DNA of 64,000 nucleotides. Source: Sanguinoderma infundibulare (taxonomy: Eukaryota; Basidiomycota; Agaricomycetes; Polyporales; Polyporaceae). The translations under genes were made by a program, and so were the position numbers. Of this stretch, positions 46,084 to 58,324 are shown piece by piece. The stretch's first letter is position 1. Every line of letters starts with the position of its first letter. Under the pieces are notes generated by a model. The model had not been told where the DNA came from. It was given only the letters and a program-made list of their open reading frames with translations, and made no database searches. Location of the stretch: positions 124,001 to 188,000 of the forward strand of contig JAVLRN010000014.1 in assembly GCA_032821775.1 (NCBI GenBank). The letters run 5' to 3'.

Positions 46084-48605
46084 ATGATCTTCTCCCTCAA
46101 ACGTCTCCTCGCTGGCTTCGTCAAGACGAGGCCTGACGCTACCGCGGCGGTCATCGAGGCCATGCCCATCGCCGCGATCGTCTACCCGCTCGAGGACGGA
46201 GGTGTGGCCAGGAACCCGGTGCGTCCCATCGTGATACTCACTGTTTGCAGGAGAGGCTCACTAGTCGCTGTGCCGGTAGACCGTGGACCATGTCCTCGCG
46301 AGCTTCTCCACGATGTCGTTCCAGGTCTCCGTGCCGGGCACAGATGAGTCCCACGTCGCAGTCCCGCCTCCCCCGTCCCACAAACCGGCCCGCCGCCTTC
46401 TCCCCAAGCGTCTCAACTGGAAGCGTCTCTTCAGACGTGAACCCTCGAAGGGCGCAGGGGCGAAATCCATCATGAAGCGGTTTGTCGTCCTGTCCGTTCT
46501 CGGTGAGGGCGGGCAGGGCATCGTCTACTACGTCAGAGATCGCGGAACCAAGGCTTCTTACGCATTGAAGGCGATCCGCAAGAACGAGGCCGAAGAGGAG
46601 TTCTACACCAGCTTGTTCAACGAGCAGTACGTTCTGAGGACGGTAGCTGGGGACCCGAGATTCGCGAATCTGCATGCCACGTTCCAGGATGACAAACACT
46701 TCTATTTTCTCATGGTGAGTCGTGCATAGTCATTGGTCGAGCAGCTGTGATTCTGACTTTGCCGCGAAAGGAAATGTATAAGAACGGCAACCTCACCTCG
46801 CAGATGCCCATCATGGAGCGGCTGGGTGAGCACAGGGAGACCCTCGCGCGCATTTATGCTGCCCAGCTGGTGAGTTTTCCCTTCCCTCCTTCTGAGGCAC
46901 AACGTCTCAAGATAGGTTTTGTTAGGTCGTCGCTATCGAAGCGCTTCATAAGCGTCGCATCATCCACCGCGACATCAAGCTCGAGAATATCTTCATCGGA
47001 GCGAACCTCACCGAGATCGTCCTCGGCGACTTCGGCCTCTGCCACACCTTCGGCCGCTCGGTCGATGAGCAGCCGTGGCGCAAGGCTGGCGTCGACGACT
47101 GGAGGATGCCCGAGGATCGCCCTGGTCACGATCACGACTCAGGCGACAAAGCGACGTTGCTCTGTGGCTCGCCCGGCTACATTGCGCCAGAGGTGTTCGG
47201 CACGGAAGGGTACTCCTACCAGGTCGACATCTTCTCGTTCGGCGCGGTTGTGCACATGCTACTGCTCGGCACGGTGCGTTTCTTCGAAGCTTTTTACGAG
47301 TCTGAACGTTGATGGTGACGGTCGCAATGCGATAGTATCCCTTCGGCCCGAACAACTCGGAGGAGTTCGAACATTTCAAAGAGCTCACTCTTCACCGCGA
47401 GTTGACTATCGATGGGAGTGTGAGCCCAGAGGCTGCCGATCTCCTCCGTATGGTATGTGCTTCATGCTCGCATCTACTGTCGGTGTTCTTGACTGGCTAT
47501 GCACAGGTCTTGGCCAAGGACCCAAGCCAGCGTCCTGGCTGGGACGAGATCAAGGCACACCCGTGGTTCGAGTCCACGTAAGTGTTCAGGTGTACATACT
47601 CGGAGATGGGCTGACGAGTTTTGTAGCAACTGGGACATTGTCGCGCGCAAGTCTCAGCCTTCGGCGTCCGCATCGGACGAGGAGCCCCAGAAACCTGTAC
47701 GTCCATGTCGTATCATCCCTCGTCTCGCGTGCCAACAACGTCTCCAGACCGCCGAAGTCCGATCTGTCAAGTTCGGGAGGCCATGCCCCAAGGACGACGC
47801 TCGGTACTGGTTTTTCAACTGGGACGGCTCGCAGCCTCAGTCTTCGGTGTCGACGGCCAGCGTGCGTTCCATCTCCGACAACTGGGTGCCGCCTCGGGAC
47901 ACGTTTGAGGACATGGGTTGGCCTGCGGTCTCTCCGGAGACGGACACCGCGGCGTGCCCGTCCATCAAGCCCTCTCCCGCTCAGGACACTCCCATGCTCA
48001 TCCCAGCTTCATTGAACGCGCACCAGTCGTACTCGGCAATGGTTGTCCAGGCGCCGTTCTCTCACCCCGACGACATCGGGAAGACCACGGCGATCATGCC
48101 CGAGGACATCGCTGATGCTGTCGACGTCGAGCCAGCCACCACCAGCGCCGACTCGACAGTGTACTCACCCTCATCCTCTTCCCTCTCAATCGCCCTCTCG
48201 CACGACTTCAGCATGGACCTCGTCACCGACCTATCCCCCAGTTCAAGTTCCAGCGAGATGGATATCTCGACTCTGTGGGCCACGTCGATGTGTGACCGGG
48301 CTTTCTCCCCCAGTTCCCTGTACTTCGACGCCGCCGCGTCCAAGAGTGTGTCGTTCGCCGTCGATTCGCCTCCCGCTTCCCGGCCCAGCGATTCGACTTC
48401 ACGCTCAGGCTCACTGTCCGGTTCGAGGTCCATCACCACCTCGACCGCCTGCTCCAGTGTCGACGCGGATCGTCCTCCGCCTTCGTCTTCACGCGGGTGG
48501 GGCAAGTTTACAGGCAAGATCAAGGGCTGGTGCTCGAAGTTGGCCGGGTCGAAGGGCGTTCGCCGGCGCGAGAAGACGTCCAACGCCTCTGCACGGTTTC
48601 AGTGA
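46084..48605 (+). CDS. Protein kinase with long Ser-rich tail, copy A
   Basis: Eight exons: 46084-46218, 46280-46714, 46771-46869, 46926-47273, 47336-47452, 47507-47577, 47627-47696, 47748-48605. All introns are GT-AG, 49-62 nt, and phases agree, giving about 710 residues. The kinase domain is complete: glycine loop GEGGQGIVY, catalytic Lys in YALKAIRK, HRDIKLEN, GDFG, APEVF and the AKDPSQRPGWDEI helix. Layout is closest to AGC/CAMK Ser/Thr kinases. The N-terminal 110 residues are unlike known domains. The C-terminal 300 are disordered, Ser/Pro-rich, ending in a basic patch. The ATG at 46084 has no upstream in-frame competitor with ATG. It converges on the HET gene 49117-51014. Confidence 0.85.
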
Positions 48606-49116
48606 GGGAGATATGGTCCTATTCGCAAGTTGCACGAGATATGACTGGGCGCATACGCGGTTGGAAGGTATTGATTTTCACCAGGTTGTGGTCTCACACT
48701 TGTTTATGTCTTTTTGGAATACGGCTACGGTCACACTCGCTTTACTCGTACTTCGCACACCCCCTAGGAGGGTGTGCCTTCCTGGTCTGTATACCACGTA
48801 CTCATCGAATTGGATGGAGCGGCAATTGCATGCATTTTCGACTGCCTCTTGGTCGTCTGAAGCCTCTCGATCCTTCTGAAGCTTTTGGGTGACTAAGTAC
48901 CATGTTCCTTCGCGGCCGAAGATTCGAGATTAATGTACAATGGTATGTGCTATACGCTAATAAGAAGACGCGATGAATCAACCCATGAAGAGAAACGAAA
49001 TATATGCGCAGGAAAATCTGACAACGAAGCTTGATCAAATGGCGGAAAGACAGAAAGACACAGAGACCCACTCACACTCGTATTCTCCACGCCCCACGCC
49101 CATTTCTGACTACTCT
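48606..49116. other. Spacer between convergent kinase A and HET A
   Basis: No gene. It holds the short palindrome at 48755-48777, conserved in copy B, and presumably both 3' ends. Confidence 0.6.
48755..48777. terminator. Conserved hairpin between convergent genes, copy A
   Basis: GCACACCC and GGGTGTGC form 8-bp arms around a 7-base centre containing CCTAGG. The same 23 bases lie at 57981-58003. Position about 150 nt past the kinase stop suggests a role in 3'-end formation; this is inference. Confidence 0.3.
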
Positions 49117-51014
49117 TCACCCTCGGACACTCGAGATTGCGCCCACGGGATAGCTTTCCGTGCTTGGATTGGGAACGACTTCGAAGCCGAAGTGCACCGT
49201 GCGCACCTGAGTAGGATTTGGGCCGTAGGGTTTGCAGGACAACTCGACTCTGAGCTGCAGCCCGTTGTGCTCGATCGCGAAAACACAAGTTCGATTCGGC
49301 CATTCGTCGATGTGGTGTTTAGAGCAATCATGCTGCGGAGCCTCAGAGCCCTTTATCCACCAGATACTCCGTCCTTCGACCATTGCCCAGTGCGTTCGTT
49401 CACCGGTATGCACCCCCGCAAACCGACAAACGCCCATGAATACGACCATCGGGACCTCATCCCGGTCGACGGCCTCGAGGTGCCCCACGAGGCGAGGTGG
49501 GAACACAATACCGACGGACAGAGGTTCGTATTTCCACCAAGGCACGGAATGCCAGTTGTCAGTGGGGTGAGCATGGAGCTCCCTGAGATGCCACCGAGGG
49601 ATATGGAACGGTGTTTGGAGGCTCCCGGTGATCGCGTGTATTGATTCGCCCGCTGCCGGTGGACTCTGAGTTGGTGAACCACTGCGTATGTATATAGTCC
49701 TCCATTCGGGCGTGCTTCCTGTCTCCTCTGCCAACGTTGAAATGGATCCCGCCAGGAGACGCGCGGATGTCGTAGTTCGATAGGGTCTGAGCGGCGCGTA
49801 TAATGGTCGTGTCGGATCAGGAGAGTCCGGGATTCTCTCAAGGAGCAACCCCGTGTTCCTCATACTGCCCTCTTCCATCAACACAGTACCCAATAGAACT
49901 GCGACGAGCATGTCCTCGTCGAAAACCTTTAGCCTAACAACCGGCATGTGTGCCATAAGTCCGTAGGGGGTAATGTTGAATGTTGGGCGCTTTGACAGAT
50001 CAACTGGATCGTCCTGCTTACGCCTTTGGTAAGACATTTCGATGACGGCAATTCCGTACTCACTTTGAGTGTGAGCCTATACAGCTTTGGCTTACCTGTC
50101 CCCTTTCTCTCGTAAACAATGCGTTGGCCAAGGTAGAAATCAGAGGGCGAGCTTGCCCAGAGGTCACCATTCCCCACCCACACGGTGTTCAACCCTGAGA
50201 TCGGTGACCAGTGGCGCGCCTCGCCCCAGGCAAAGATCGACGAGTCCTCCGACTGCCTCATGATCTCCTCTTGCAGTCTCCGGAACGCGTTCCTCCCCTC
50301 ACCGTACAGCGCGGGCATGAAGATCCCGAAGATCCCCATCAAGCAGTACGCCTCGTCCTCGGGCCGAGTCGTCTCCCGGTTCGCCGCCCATGCCATCCGA
50401 GCCGCGACGCAGAAGTCACCCGGCGTCGCCTCGAGCTTCAATACGGACTCCGGAACGTGTGTTGTCTTCTCCAGCAAGGGTGCCAGGTCCGCCTTCGTGC
50501 CCAACAGCTCCCAGGTCATCGACAGGAGCAGAACAAGTGGGGGTGCGATGAGCTCCTGCAACGTCCAGCCACGCCGGTGCCATCTACTCTTCTGGAAAGC
50601 CGTTCGCACGGTCTGGTCTTCCTGGACGTCGCCAGTGGGAACGTCCCGAAGGTACGCGTAGCAGATCTCGGCGAGGGCGTAGTAGCGATACATGGAGTTG
50701 ATCGCTTCGGTGAGCTCGGAGCTGCTCGTCTTGTCGATGCAGCACATGTCGGCCCACCCCCACTCGTACCCGTGACGCTCGGCGAGGAGGCAGAATTCGC
50801 GGATTTTGGGAGAGACGAGGTCGCGGGGATTTTCTCCGGACTTCTGGCATCGGGCACGAAGGTTCTGGATGTCCTGGAATGTGTCCTCGTGCTCGTCCCA
50901 GACGTGAGAGAGGATAGCGTAGCCATGGGGCACGCTCTCGGGGGTAGGGAAGAACTTGAGCTCGGCGCGGGCGGTGTTGAGGAACCACATGGTGCTCGCT
51001 GCGCTAGTGGCCAT
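49117..51014 (-). CDS. HET-domain (heterokaryon incompatibility) protein, copy A
   Basis: Two exons, 51014-50064 and 50013-49117, joined through a 50-nt intron (GTGAGT...AAGCAG) in phase, give about 615 residues. The start is ATG at 51014; the conserved part begins at MWFLNTARAELKF. HET domain motifs are complete: YAILSHVWDEHED, GYEWGWADMCCIDK, SELTEAINSMYRYY, WHRRGWTLQELIAPP. Next comes the region typical of basidiomycete HET proteins (RPEDEAYCLMGIFGIFMPAL, RRLQEEIMRQSEDSSIFAW). The C-terminal half (PTFNITPYGLMAHMPV onward) is conserved only with the paralogues here. HET proteins act in non-self recognition and cell death after hyphal fusion. No membrane segment or NACHT/NB domain is present. 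Confidence 0.9.
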
Positions 51015-51868
51015 CGTATGTTAGTGAGGGAAAGCCGAGGAGGCAGTCGAGACGGGTGCTCACCTTCAGGTTCAGAGGCAATGCTGCTGAGGGGAAGCTG
51101 CCAGCAGGGTGTGATATATATATCTAGGGAAGCGGCTATATACATAGCATTTTGATGTAATCCCACGATGATCAAGTCGAAGAAGCCCAAAGAACCGAAC
51201 CTGCACCTGCAACATGAGTACCAATCTCGTTGGAACTCGCCGCGTAGAGGAACGACAGTGCTCACATCAACCCCAAGAGCAGGGTCACAGTCGATGAATG
51301 AGTCATGATCTAGACTCACCAGCATACTTGCCTTGGGACCGGGCCCCTTTGGACGATCAGTGGTTGTGGAAGCGGACGAGGCGGCCGGTGATTGTGGGGT
51401 GGAAGAACGCAAGGCTGTGGTCGATCGAGGAAGCCCGACTCCTTGGGCGTCATGCACATCCACTGCCAGCACTTCATGGGTAAATCGATCGTCCTCCTGA
51501 TACCGGTGAGAACGATTCACCTGTACGAATCGAATGCCACCAGGAGTGTGAGTTGATTAGCTTTTCAAGATAATACTTTCGGCTTACATATGTTATCGCT
51601 TACTCCCGATCCGACTCGATACCGGGAGGCCGGGCTTGAACGTGAACGCGGACCACACGAGCCACCCAAATACCTGAACTTGTCCAGTCAGTATCCCATC
51701 TACGTTCCAGTCTACATCGCAAAAGAACACTCACCGAAACCCCACGGCGACCCTCGCCAATACATTCCACGCAGCGAAACGTAAATCGAACCAACGGCGT
51801 TGCCGACACACCATCCATTATATACAGGTATAATCACCGTCCGACGATCCCGAAAGATAACTTACCAT
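51015..51868. other. Intergenic between HET A and the Ost-alpha-type gene
   Basis: It includes a short AT-rich run (ATATATATATCTA near 51113) upstream of HET A. Small open frames on both strands lack recognisable domains. No gene supported. Confidence 0.4.
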
Positions 51869-54140
51869 CTACGCCCACAGGTTATCGTCCGGGACGTCGA
51901 TGATGACACGCGCGTGCGACGGCGGCGTCCCCGCCCTCGCGATCTCCGCCGCGCGCTCTTCGTGTTCGACGTCCAGCGGGTCCTCCGGATCCTCCCCGAT
52001 GTCGAACACGTCGCGACCTTCCTGCGGGGGCAAAGCCTCGCCCTCTTCTGGCCGTCCGTCCTCCTCGACCGCGTACCGCCGGCTCGCCTTTTCTCCGCTC
52101 CCGCGTCATCTCTTCCTCGGCCGCGTGCGGATCCTCAACGACGAGGTCCAAGACATCTGGAGGCAGGACGGGCCGTTTCGATTCTATGCGCGGCGAAGGT
52201 GGTGGACGGGCCTTCGGACTGCTCCTCGATGTCGACGAAGACCCCGTCAGGGGCGATGCCGAGTTCGTTCGCGAGAGCGCGCCTTGAGCTCTGTGTACGG
52301 GGGACGAACGAGCAGGGGACGGTATGGGGTTGGATTGTGCATGCGCCCATTGAAGCTGTACCTCGCCCCGTCGCGCTGGTGGGGACAGCCGCTCGGACCC
52401 CTTGTCGATGATGATTTCCGGCACCACGACAGGAGCGCCGCGAGTCTTGCCCTTTCCATTGTCCAAGTAAGCCTCCTCTACGACGACCTGTTCCGTGTTC
52501 CCGGTTGCACCGTACCCGTACCAGCCTGGATCCCGCCTCGGCCCGTTGACCGGCGAGAACCACGCAGAGTGCTCGTCACGCAGTATCCGCTCCTCCGCGA
52601 TCCACATCGTCTTGCGCGCCGTCTCAGAGCTGACGTCTACGCACGGGTAGTTGTAGTCCCCGAAGAGGTCCCGCTTGCTATGCTCGAACAGCTCCTCGTC
52701 CACCTCGTCCACGTCGCCGAACGGCAGCTCGTACCCTTCCTCCGCCAGTCCGTTGCTCGCGAGGAACGAGAAGCCTTCTTCGGCAGAGCGCAGATCTGCG
52801 GCAGTGTGGAAGGCGTCCGCTTCTTGGTTTCGGAGCAAAGGCGCGTGGACCTCGTCAAAACCGCGTCCGGGAATCCGGGGCCCTGTTCGTGCTGAAGTCG
52901 CCTGCTGAGGAAGCCAATACTTGCGTTTTCCTCCTTGGCTGTAGCGCAGACCAGCGCGGATTCGCCTGTCGCGCCCTGCACCCTGGTGGATCTGGCCCTC
53001 GCTCGGCTCGAACTCGCGGTAGTCCATGCCCTCGCCACCTAGTGTCGTCTTGACGTCCTCGACGACGTCCTTCCCGCCGAACGCGTCCTTGAACGCATAC
53101 AGGACCGGTAGACGCGCGACGTATGACGTATGGGCATCGACGTAATCGCGTGTCGCAAACGCATACATGTGCGCAATTGCGAAGAAGGGCATCTCGAAGC
53201 AGATCAGGGTGTCGGTGAGGCCTAGTGAGATATGCTCTGAGTCGGTGTAGGGTCCAAGCTTCCTGATTGCGCCGCCGGCGACGAGTATGGATATGAGGAG
53301 GGACTGCCAGAAGGAGAAGAACAGGATGCCCTTCACGCAGAGGAACTTGGGCATAGGGCTTTATTCTGGACGTTAGCAAGATGCTGCGGAGCGTGTGTCA
53401 TAATAGGCGGAGCGCACCGGAAGGGCCTGAGATCGTCGTTGACGCATATCCAGAAGATGGCGAGACAGTAGAGGGCGAGACAGATGCTGAAGTTGTAGAC
53501 GATGCTAACGTAGAGGTATCCTGATCCAGCGGCGAGGTCACCTTTATTGTATTTTCCTAATGCCTTCAAAACAATTGTAGCAATAGCGAGTAATGGCTTG
53601 AGTTGTACATACTCTGGGAATGCGACACGTCAGATTGATGCGCGAAATAGCGGGTGCACGGGTAGCTCCAACAGCCCGGATGACGGAGAGAAAAGTCGAA
53701 CAAAGGGCGTTACTTGTGGAGTACTTTGCCCCTCTATGTGACATTGTTGGGAAAAGGCAAGGAAAAGACGATGAAAGCGTCTCTTGTTGGTACGCCTTTC
53801 TGCCACATTTCTTACAGGCGTCACGCGGAAGAGGAGACCTCACCACGAGTAACGCCTTTCCTTCGAAATTTATCGCCTCTGGAAATGCATGAGGTGCCAG
53901 CCGATATTGTCTTGGCGAACCCTGAGAGAAAAACTAACTTGGAGGGAAGTACTCACGCATAACACCTCGCTTGAGGAATAAAAATGTATAAGGATCGCTG
54001 ACATCCACCTCCTTCCAGACCAGATTTCCGGGGAATACGGGGTATTTAGGCGGGCGGCCGTGCAGAAGTATGAGCAGCGACCGGTCGCCTCCGAGATGCG
54101 CAAAGGGATTGAAGGGAAAGAAGGGACTCGGACTCGGCCA
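51869..54140 (-). pseudogene. Ost-alpha/TMEM184-family (Solute_trans_a) protein, 5'-truncated and frameshifted
   Basis: Exons 54140-53957, 53613-53418 and 53358-51869 splice in phase. They give the family core: DRSLLILLHGRPPKYPVF, WKEVDVSDPYTFLFLKRG, QYVQLKPLLAIATIV, NDDLRPFR, then PMPKFLCVKGILFFSFWQ and TDTLICFEMPFFAI. Several membrane helices are visible, followed by a long acidic cytoplasmic tail (DVDEVDEELFEHS, DYNYPCVDVSSE, WIAEERILRDEHSAWFS). The first three membrane helices usual in the family were not found upstream of 54140. Near 52095 an AAAA run carries one base too many: dropping a base yields an acidic tail ending VIIDVPDDNLWA at a TAG (51869), while the open frame turns Arg-rich. 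Family members sit in vacuolar or other membranes. Confidence 0.75.
53702..53860. mobile_element. Candidate small MITE in an intron
   Basis: Ends 53702-53719 and 53843-53860 are inverted and match at about 16 of 18 bases (AAAGGGCGTTACTTGTGG type). TCGA flanks both sides. It sits in the 342-nt intron 53956-53614, which is several times the normal size in this window. Confidence 0.4.
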
Positions 54141-54639
54141 CTGAGAATAATCGGGAGATGCCGGGATGCGATGTTACGTAATGCACGTAACAACACGTCG
54201 GGCGCAGCTTTGGAATCGTCGTCTGGTTGTCGCCTCTGCCACAACCGAGTCCGCTACCATATTGTCGCAGCTCTAGGGGTTTTAGGTAGATGCTGGAGGC
54301 CAGTCGTATCCTTCAAGTTCGAGATCTAAACAATATCTAATCCCACCCCATTCAGAAAGCCGTACACGTCATTCCATAGCAAGCACAGAGAGCTGATGTT
54401 GTCGCGGCAAGCAGTGCTAATGTCGGAACAACATTGGATGGCAATGCATCCCAAGTACCAGCACTGACTCCTAAGTATTTTCGATCAGTCATCGCTTTAC
54501 GACAACCAAGCACTAGACACGTGCGGGTCATAATTGGCTGACGAAGCATCTCTCAAGAAGGACGCACTTGGTGTGCTCTAGGTACCCCGAACGAGCGACA
54601 TATATGTATTCGGAGATTTTTTATGTTGACCTGGAAGCG
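54141..54639. other. No supported gene; junction before duplication copy B
   Basis: The expected 5' exons of the Ost-alpha-type gene are not visible. A short GT...AG fit ends at 54141. Homology to copy A begins at about 54640. Confidence 0.4.
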
Positions 54640-55305
54640 CGAGGTCACTCCGGAGGAGAATAAGGAACTGTTTGGACGTTGACGGTAAGCCAATACTCCG
54701 ATTTAACATGAGTATGGCACCGCCACTGAGAGGACTTTCGAGGATAGATCGTGCGGATACTTGATACTGTATAGGCACCACGTCCACGGAGGGGCTTGAA
54801 CTAGATCACGCCGAGTCACGCTCACGCGGGGACGATCTGGTGATGATCAACGCTGGCTGGTGTCACGGGGCGTACATGTACGTTGAATACTGACCTAGGT
54901 AGTATAGTCAGCTAAGTCCTGTTCAACCGGAATATTCAGATTAAAGGGATTGCCAAACAACCGATGGATGACGTAGTCCCTCGGGGGTGATCGCCCTTCA
55001 CGCGACCGGTGGATCCACCCCATCCCCAGTGTCGAGGTACGCACACTCTCGTCCCTCTCACTACAACGCCTTCCACTGCTGCTGCTGATTTCCTGGTCTT
55101 TTTCTCTGCGAGGGACGATACCTATGAAGAATCCAAGCCCGTTGCTCGTTCGGTTAACTGTCGATCCCCAGCGAGCCGAACCGAGCTAGCCTCCGGTGGG
55201 CTGGTCAGCCTCTCGACACTGGGCTGTAGGTCGCGAAGCCTCGCCGCTCTCCTTCCTCACCACTCCCACCAGGGTAGCAGGTTCCGGACAAAGACCCAGC
55301 CCATC

Positions 55306-57830
55306 ATGATCTTCTCCCTCAAACGTCTCCTCGCTGGCTTCGTCAAGACGAGGCCTGACGCTACCGCGGCGGTCATCGAGGCCATGCCCATCGCCGCGAT
55401 CGTCTACCCGCTCGAGGACGGAGGTGTGGCCAGGAACCCGGTGCGTCCCATCGTGATACTCACTGTTTGCAGGAGAGGCTCACTAGTCGCTGTGCCGGTA
55501 GACCGTGGACCATGTCCTCGCGAGCTTCTCCACGATGTCGTTCCAGGTCTCCGTGCCGGGCACAGATGAGTCCCACGTCGCAGTCCCGCCTCCCCCGTCC
55601 CACAAACCGGCCCGCCGCATTCCCCCCAAGCATCTGAACTGGAAGCGTCTCTTCAGACGTGACCGCTCAGCGAAGAGCGCGGCGGACCAGTTGAGCACGA
55701 AGCGCTTCGTCGTCCTGTCCGTTCTCGGTGAGGGCGGGCAGGGCATCGTCTACCACGTCAGAGATCGCGAAACCAAGGCTTCTTACGCATTGAAGGCGAT
55801 CCGCAAGAACGAGGCCGAAGAGGAGTTCTACACCAGCTTGTTCAACGAGCAGTACGTTCTGAGGACGGTAGCTGGGGACCCGAGATTCGCGAATCTGCAT
55901 GCTACCTTCCAGGACGACAAACACTTCTATTTCGTCATGGTGAGTCGTGCGTCGTCATTGACCGAGCAGCGGTGATTCTGACCTTGCCGCGAAAGGACCT
56001 CTACAAGAACGGCAACCTCACTTCGCAGATGCCGATCCTGGCCCGGCTGGGTGAGCACAGGGAGACCCTCGCGCGCATTTATGCCGCTCAATTGGTGAGT
56101 TTTCCCTTTCCTGCTTCCGAAATACAACGTTTCACCCCAGGTTTCATTAGGTCGTGGCTATCGAAGCGCTTCACAAGCGTCGCATCATCCACCGCGACAT
56201 CAAGCTCGAGAATATCTTCATCGGAGCGAACCTCACCGAGATCGTCCTCGGCGACTTCGGTCTCTGCCACACCTTCGGCCGCTCGGTCGATGAGCAGCCG
56301 TGGCGCAAGGCTGGGGTCGACGACTGGAGGATGCCCGAGGATCTCTCTGGCCACGATCACGACTCAGGCGACAGAGCGACGTTGCTCTGCGGCTCCCCCG
56401 GCTATATTGCGCCAGAGGTGTTCGGCACGGAAGGTTACTCCTACCCGGCCGACATCTTCTCGTTCGGCGTGACTGTGCACGAGCTGCTACTTGGCACGGT
56501 GCGTTTCTTCGAAGCCTTTTACGAGTCCGAAGGTTGACGGTGACGGTCGGAATGCGATAGTATCCCTTCGGCCCGAACAACTCGGAAGAGTTCGAACATT
56601 TCAAAGAGCTGACTCTTCATCGCGAGTTGGTTATCGACGCAAGTGTGAGCGCGGAGGCTGCTGATCTCCTCCGTATGGTATGTGCTTCATGCTCGCACCT
56701 ACTGTCGGTGTTCTTGACTGGCTTTGGACAGGTCTTGGCCAAGGACCCAAGCCAGCGTCCTGGCTGGGACGAGATCAAGGCACACCCGTGGTTCGAGTCC
56801 ACGTAAGTGTTCAGCTGTACATACTCGGAGATGGGCTGACGAGTTCTGTAGCAACTGGGACACTGTCGCGCAGAAGTCTCAGCCTTCAGCGTCCCCATCG
56901 GACGAGGAGTCCCAGAAACCTGTACGTCCATGTCGTATCATCCCTCGCCTCGCGTGCCAACAATGTCTCCAGACCGCAGCAGCCCGCTCTGTCAAGTTCG
57001 GGAAGCCGTGCCCCAAGGACGACGCTCGGTTCTGGTTTTTCAACTGGGACGGCTCGCAGCCTCAGTCTTCGGTGTCGACAACCAGCGTGGGCTCCATCTC
57101 TGACAACTGGGTGCCGCCTCGGGACACGTTTGAGGGCATGGGTTGGCCTGCGGTCTCTCCGGAGACGGACACCGCGGCGTGCCCGTCCATCAAGCCCTCT
57201 CCCGCTCAGGACACTCCCATGCTCATCCCAGCTTCATTGAACGCGCACCAGTCGTACTCGGCAATGGTTGTCCAGGCGCCGTTCTCTCACCCCGACGACA
57301 TCGGGAAGACCACGGCGATCATGCCCGAGGACATCGCTGATGCTGTCGACGTCGAGCCAGCCACCACCAGCGCCGACTCGACAGTGTACTCACCCTCATC
57401 CTCTTCCCTCTCAATCGCCCTCTCGCACGACTTCAGCATGGACCTCGTCACCGACCTATCCCCCAGCTCCAGTTCCAGCGAGATGGATATCTCGACTCTG
57501 TGGGCCACGTCGATGTGTGACCGGGCTTTCTCCCCCAGTTCCCTGTACTTCGATGCCGCCGCGTACAAGAGTGTGTCGTTCGCTGTCGATTCGCCTCCCG
57601 CTTCCCGGCCCAGCGATTCGACTTCACGCTCAGGCTCACTGTCCGGTTCGAGGTCCATCACCACCTCGACCGCCTGCCGCAGTGTCGACGCGGATCGTCC
57701 TCCGCCTTCGTCTTCACGCGGGTGGGGCAAGTTTACAGGCAAGGTCAAGGGCTGGTGCTCGAAGTTGGCCAGGCCGAAGGGGGGTCGCCGGCGCGAGAAG
57801 GCGTCCAACGCATCTACACGATTTCAGTGA
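55306..57830 (+). CDS. Protein kinase with long Ser-rich tail, copy B
   Basis: Exons 55306-55440, 55502-55939, 55996-56094, 56151-56498, 56561-56677, 56732-56802, 56852-56921 and 56973-57830 reproduce the structure of copy A, about 711 residues. All catalytic motifs are intact (GEGGQG, ALKAIRK, HRDIKLEN, GDFG, APEVF). The differences cluster in the linker before the kinase domain (RRDRSAKSAADQLSTKR here versus RREPSKGAGAKSIMKR) and around the activation segment (DLSGHDHDSGDRA versus DRPGHDHDSGDKA; YSYPADIFSFGVTVHE versus YSYQVDIFSFGAVVHM). This suggests substrate or partner divergence under retained function. The promoter is almost identical to copy A. Confidence 0.85.
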
Positions 57831-58324
57831 CGGAGATACGGTCCTATTTCGCAAGTTGCAGGAGATATGACTGGACGCGTCTACGGTTGGAAGGTATTGG
57901 TTTTCACCAGGTTGTGGTCTCACACTTGTTTATACCTCTTTGGGATACGGTTACGTTCACACTCACTTTACTCGTACTTCGCACACCCCCTAGGAGGGTG
58001 TGCCTTCCTGACTTGTATACCACGTACTCATTGAATCGGACGTAGTGGCAACTGCATGCATTTTTCACTGCCTCTTGTTCGTCTGAAGCCTCTCGGTCCT
58101 TCTGAAGCTTTTGGGTGACTAAGTACCATGGTCCTTCACGGCCGAAGATTCGAGATTAATGTACAATGGCATGCGCTATACGCTATTAAGACGAAGCGAT
58201 GAAGCAAGCAACGAAGAGAAATGCGCAAGCGCAGCTAACAACGAAGTATGATCAAATCGCGGAAAGACAGAAAGACAGAGACCCACTCACACTCGTATTC
58301 TCCACGCCCCACGCCCATTGCCGA
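57831..58324. other. Spacer between convergent kinase B and HET B
   Basis: Counterpart of 48606-49116, similar but with more substitutions. No gene; includes the hairpin 57981-58003. Confidence 0.6.
57981..58003. terminator. Conserved hairpin between convergent genes, copy B
   Basis: Identical to 48755-48777 in the otherwise diverged spacer. Confidence 0.3.

Larger units (their letters stand above)
45420..51008. repeat. Segmental duplication, copy A (kinase + HET gene)
   Basis: This block recurs in the same orientation at about 54640-60216, offset about 9.2 kb. It covers the kinase promoter, kinase gene, convergent intergenic spacer and HET gene up to its first conserved codons. Identity is uneven: nearly perfect at 45570-46390 (promoter and exon 1) and 47880-48520 (kinase tail), clearly lower in between and in the HET C-terminal half. 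Confidence 0.9.

Noticed and set aside
45787..46347. Open frame extending upstream of the kinase A start
   Set aside because: It begins at a non-ATG codon and reads through the first intron. The ATG at 46084 starts the conserved protein; the same holds at 55009 in copy B.
50014..50063. A 40-nt alternative intron in HET A ending at 50024
   Set aside because: The 50-nt version ending in CAG at 50014 keeps phase and matches the 50-nt intron of HET B.
51900..52895. Long + strand open frame opposite the Ost-alpha-type gene
   Set aside because: No domain-like content. The - strand carries conserved family motifs through the same stretch.
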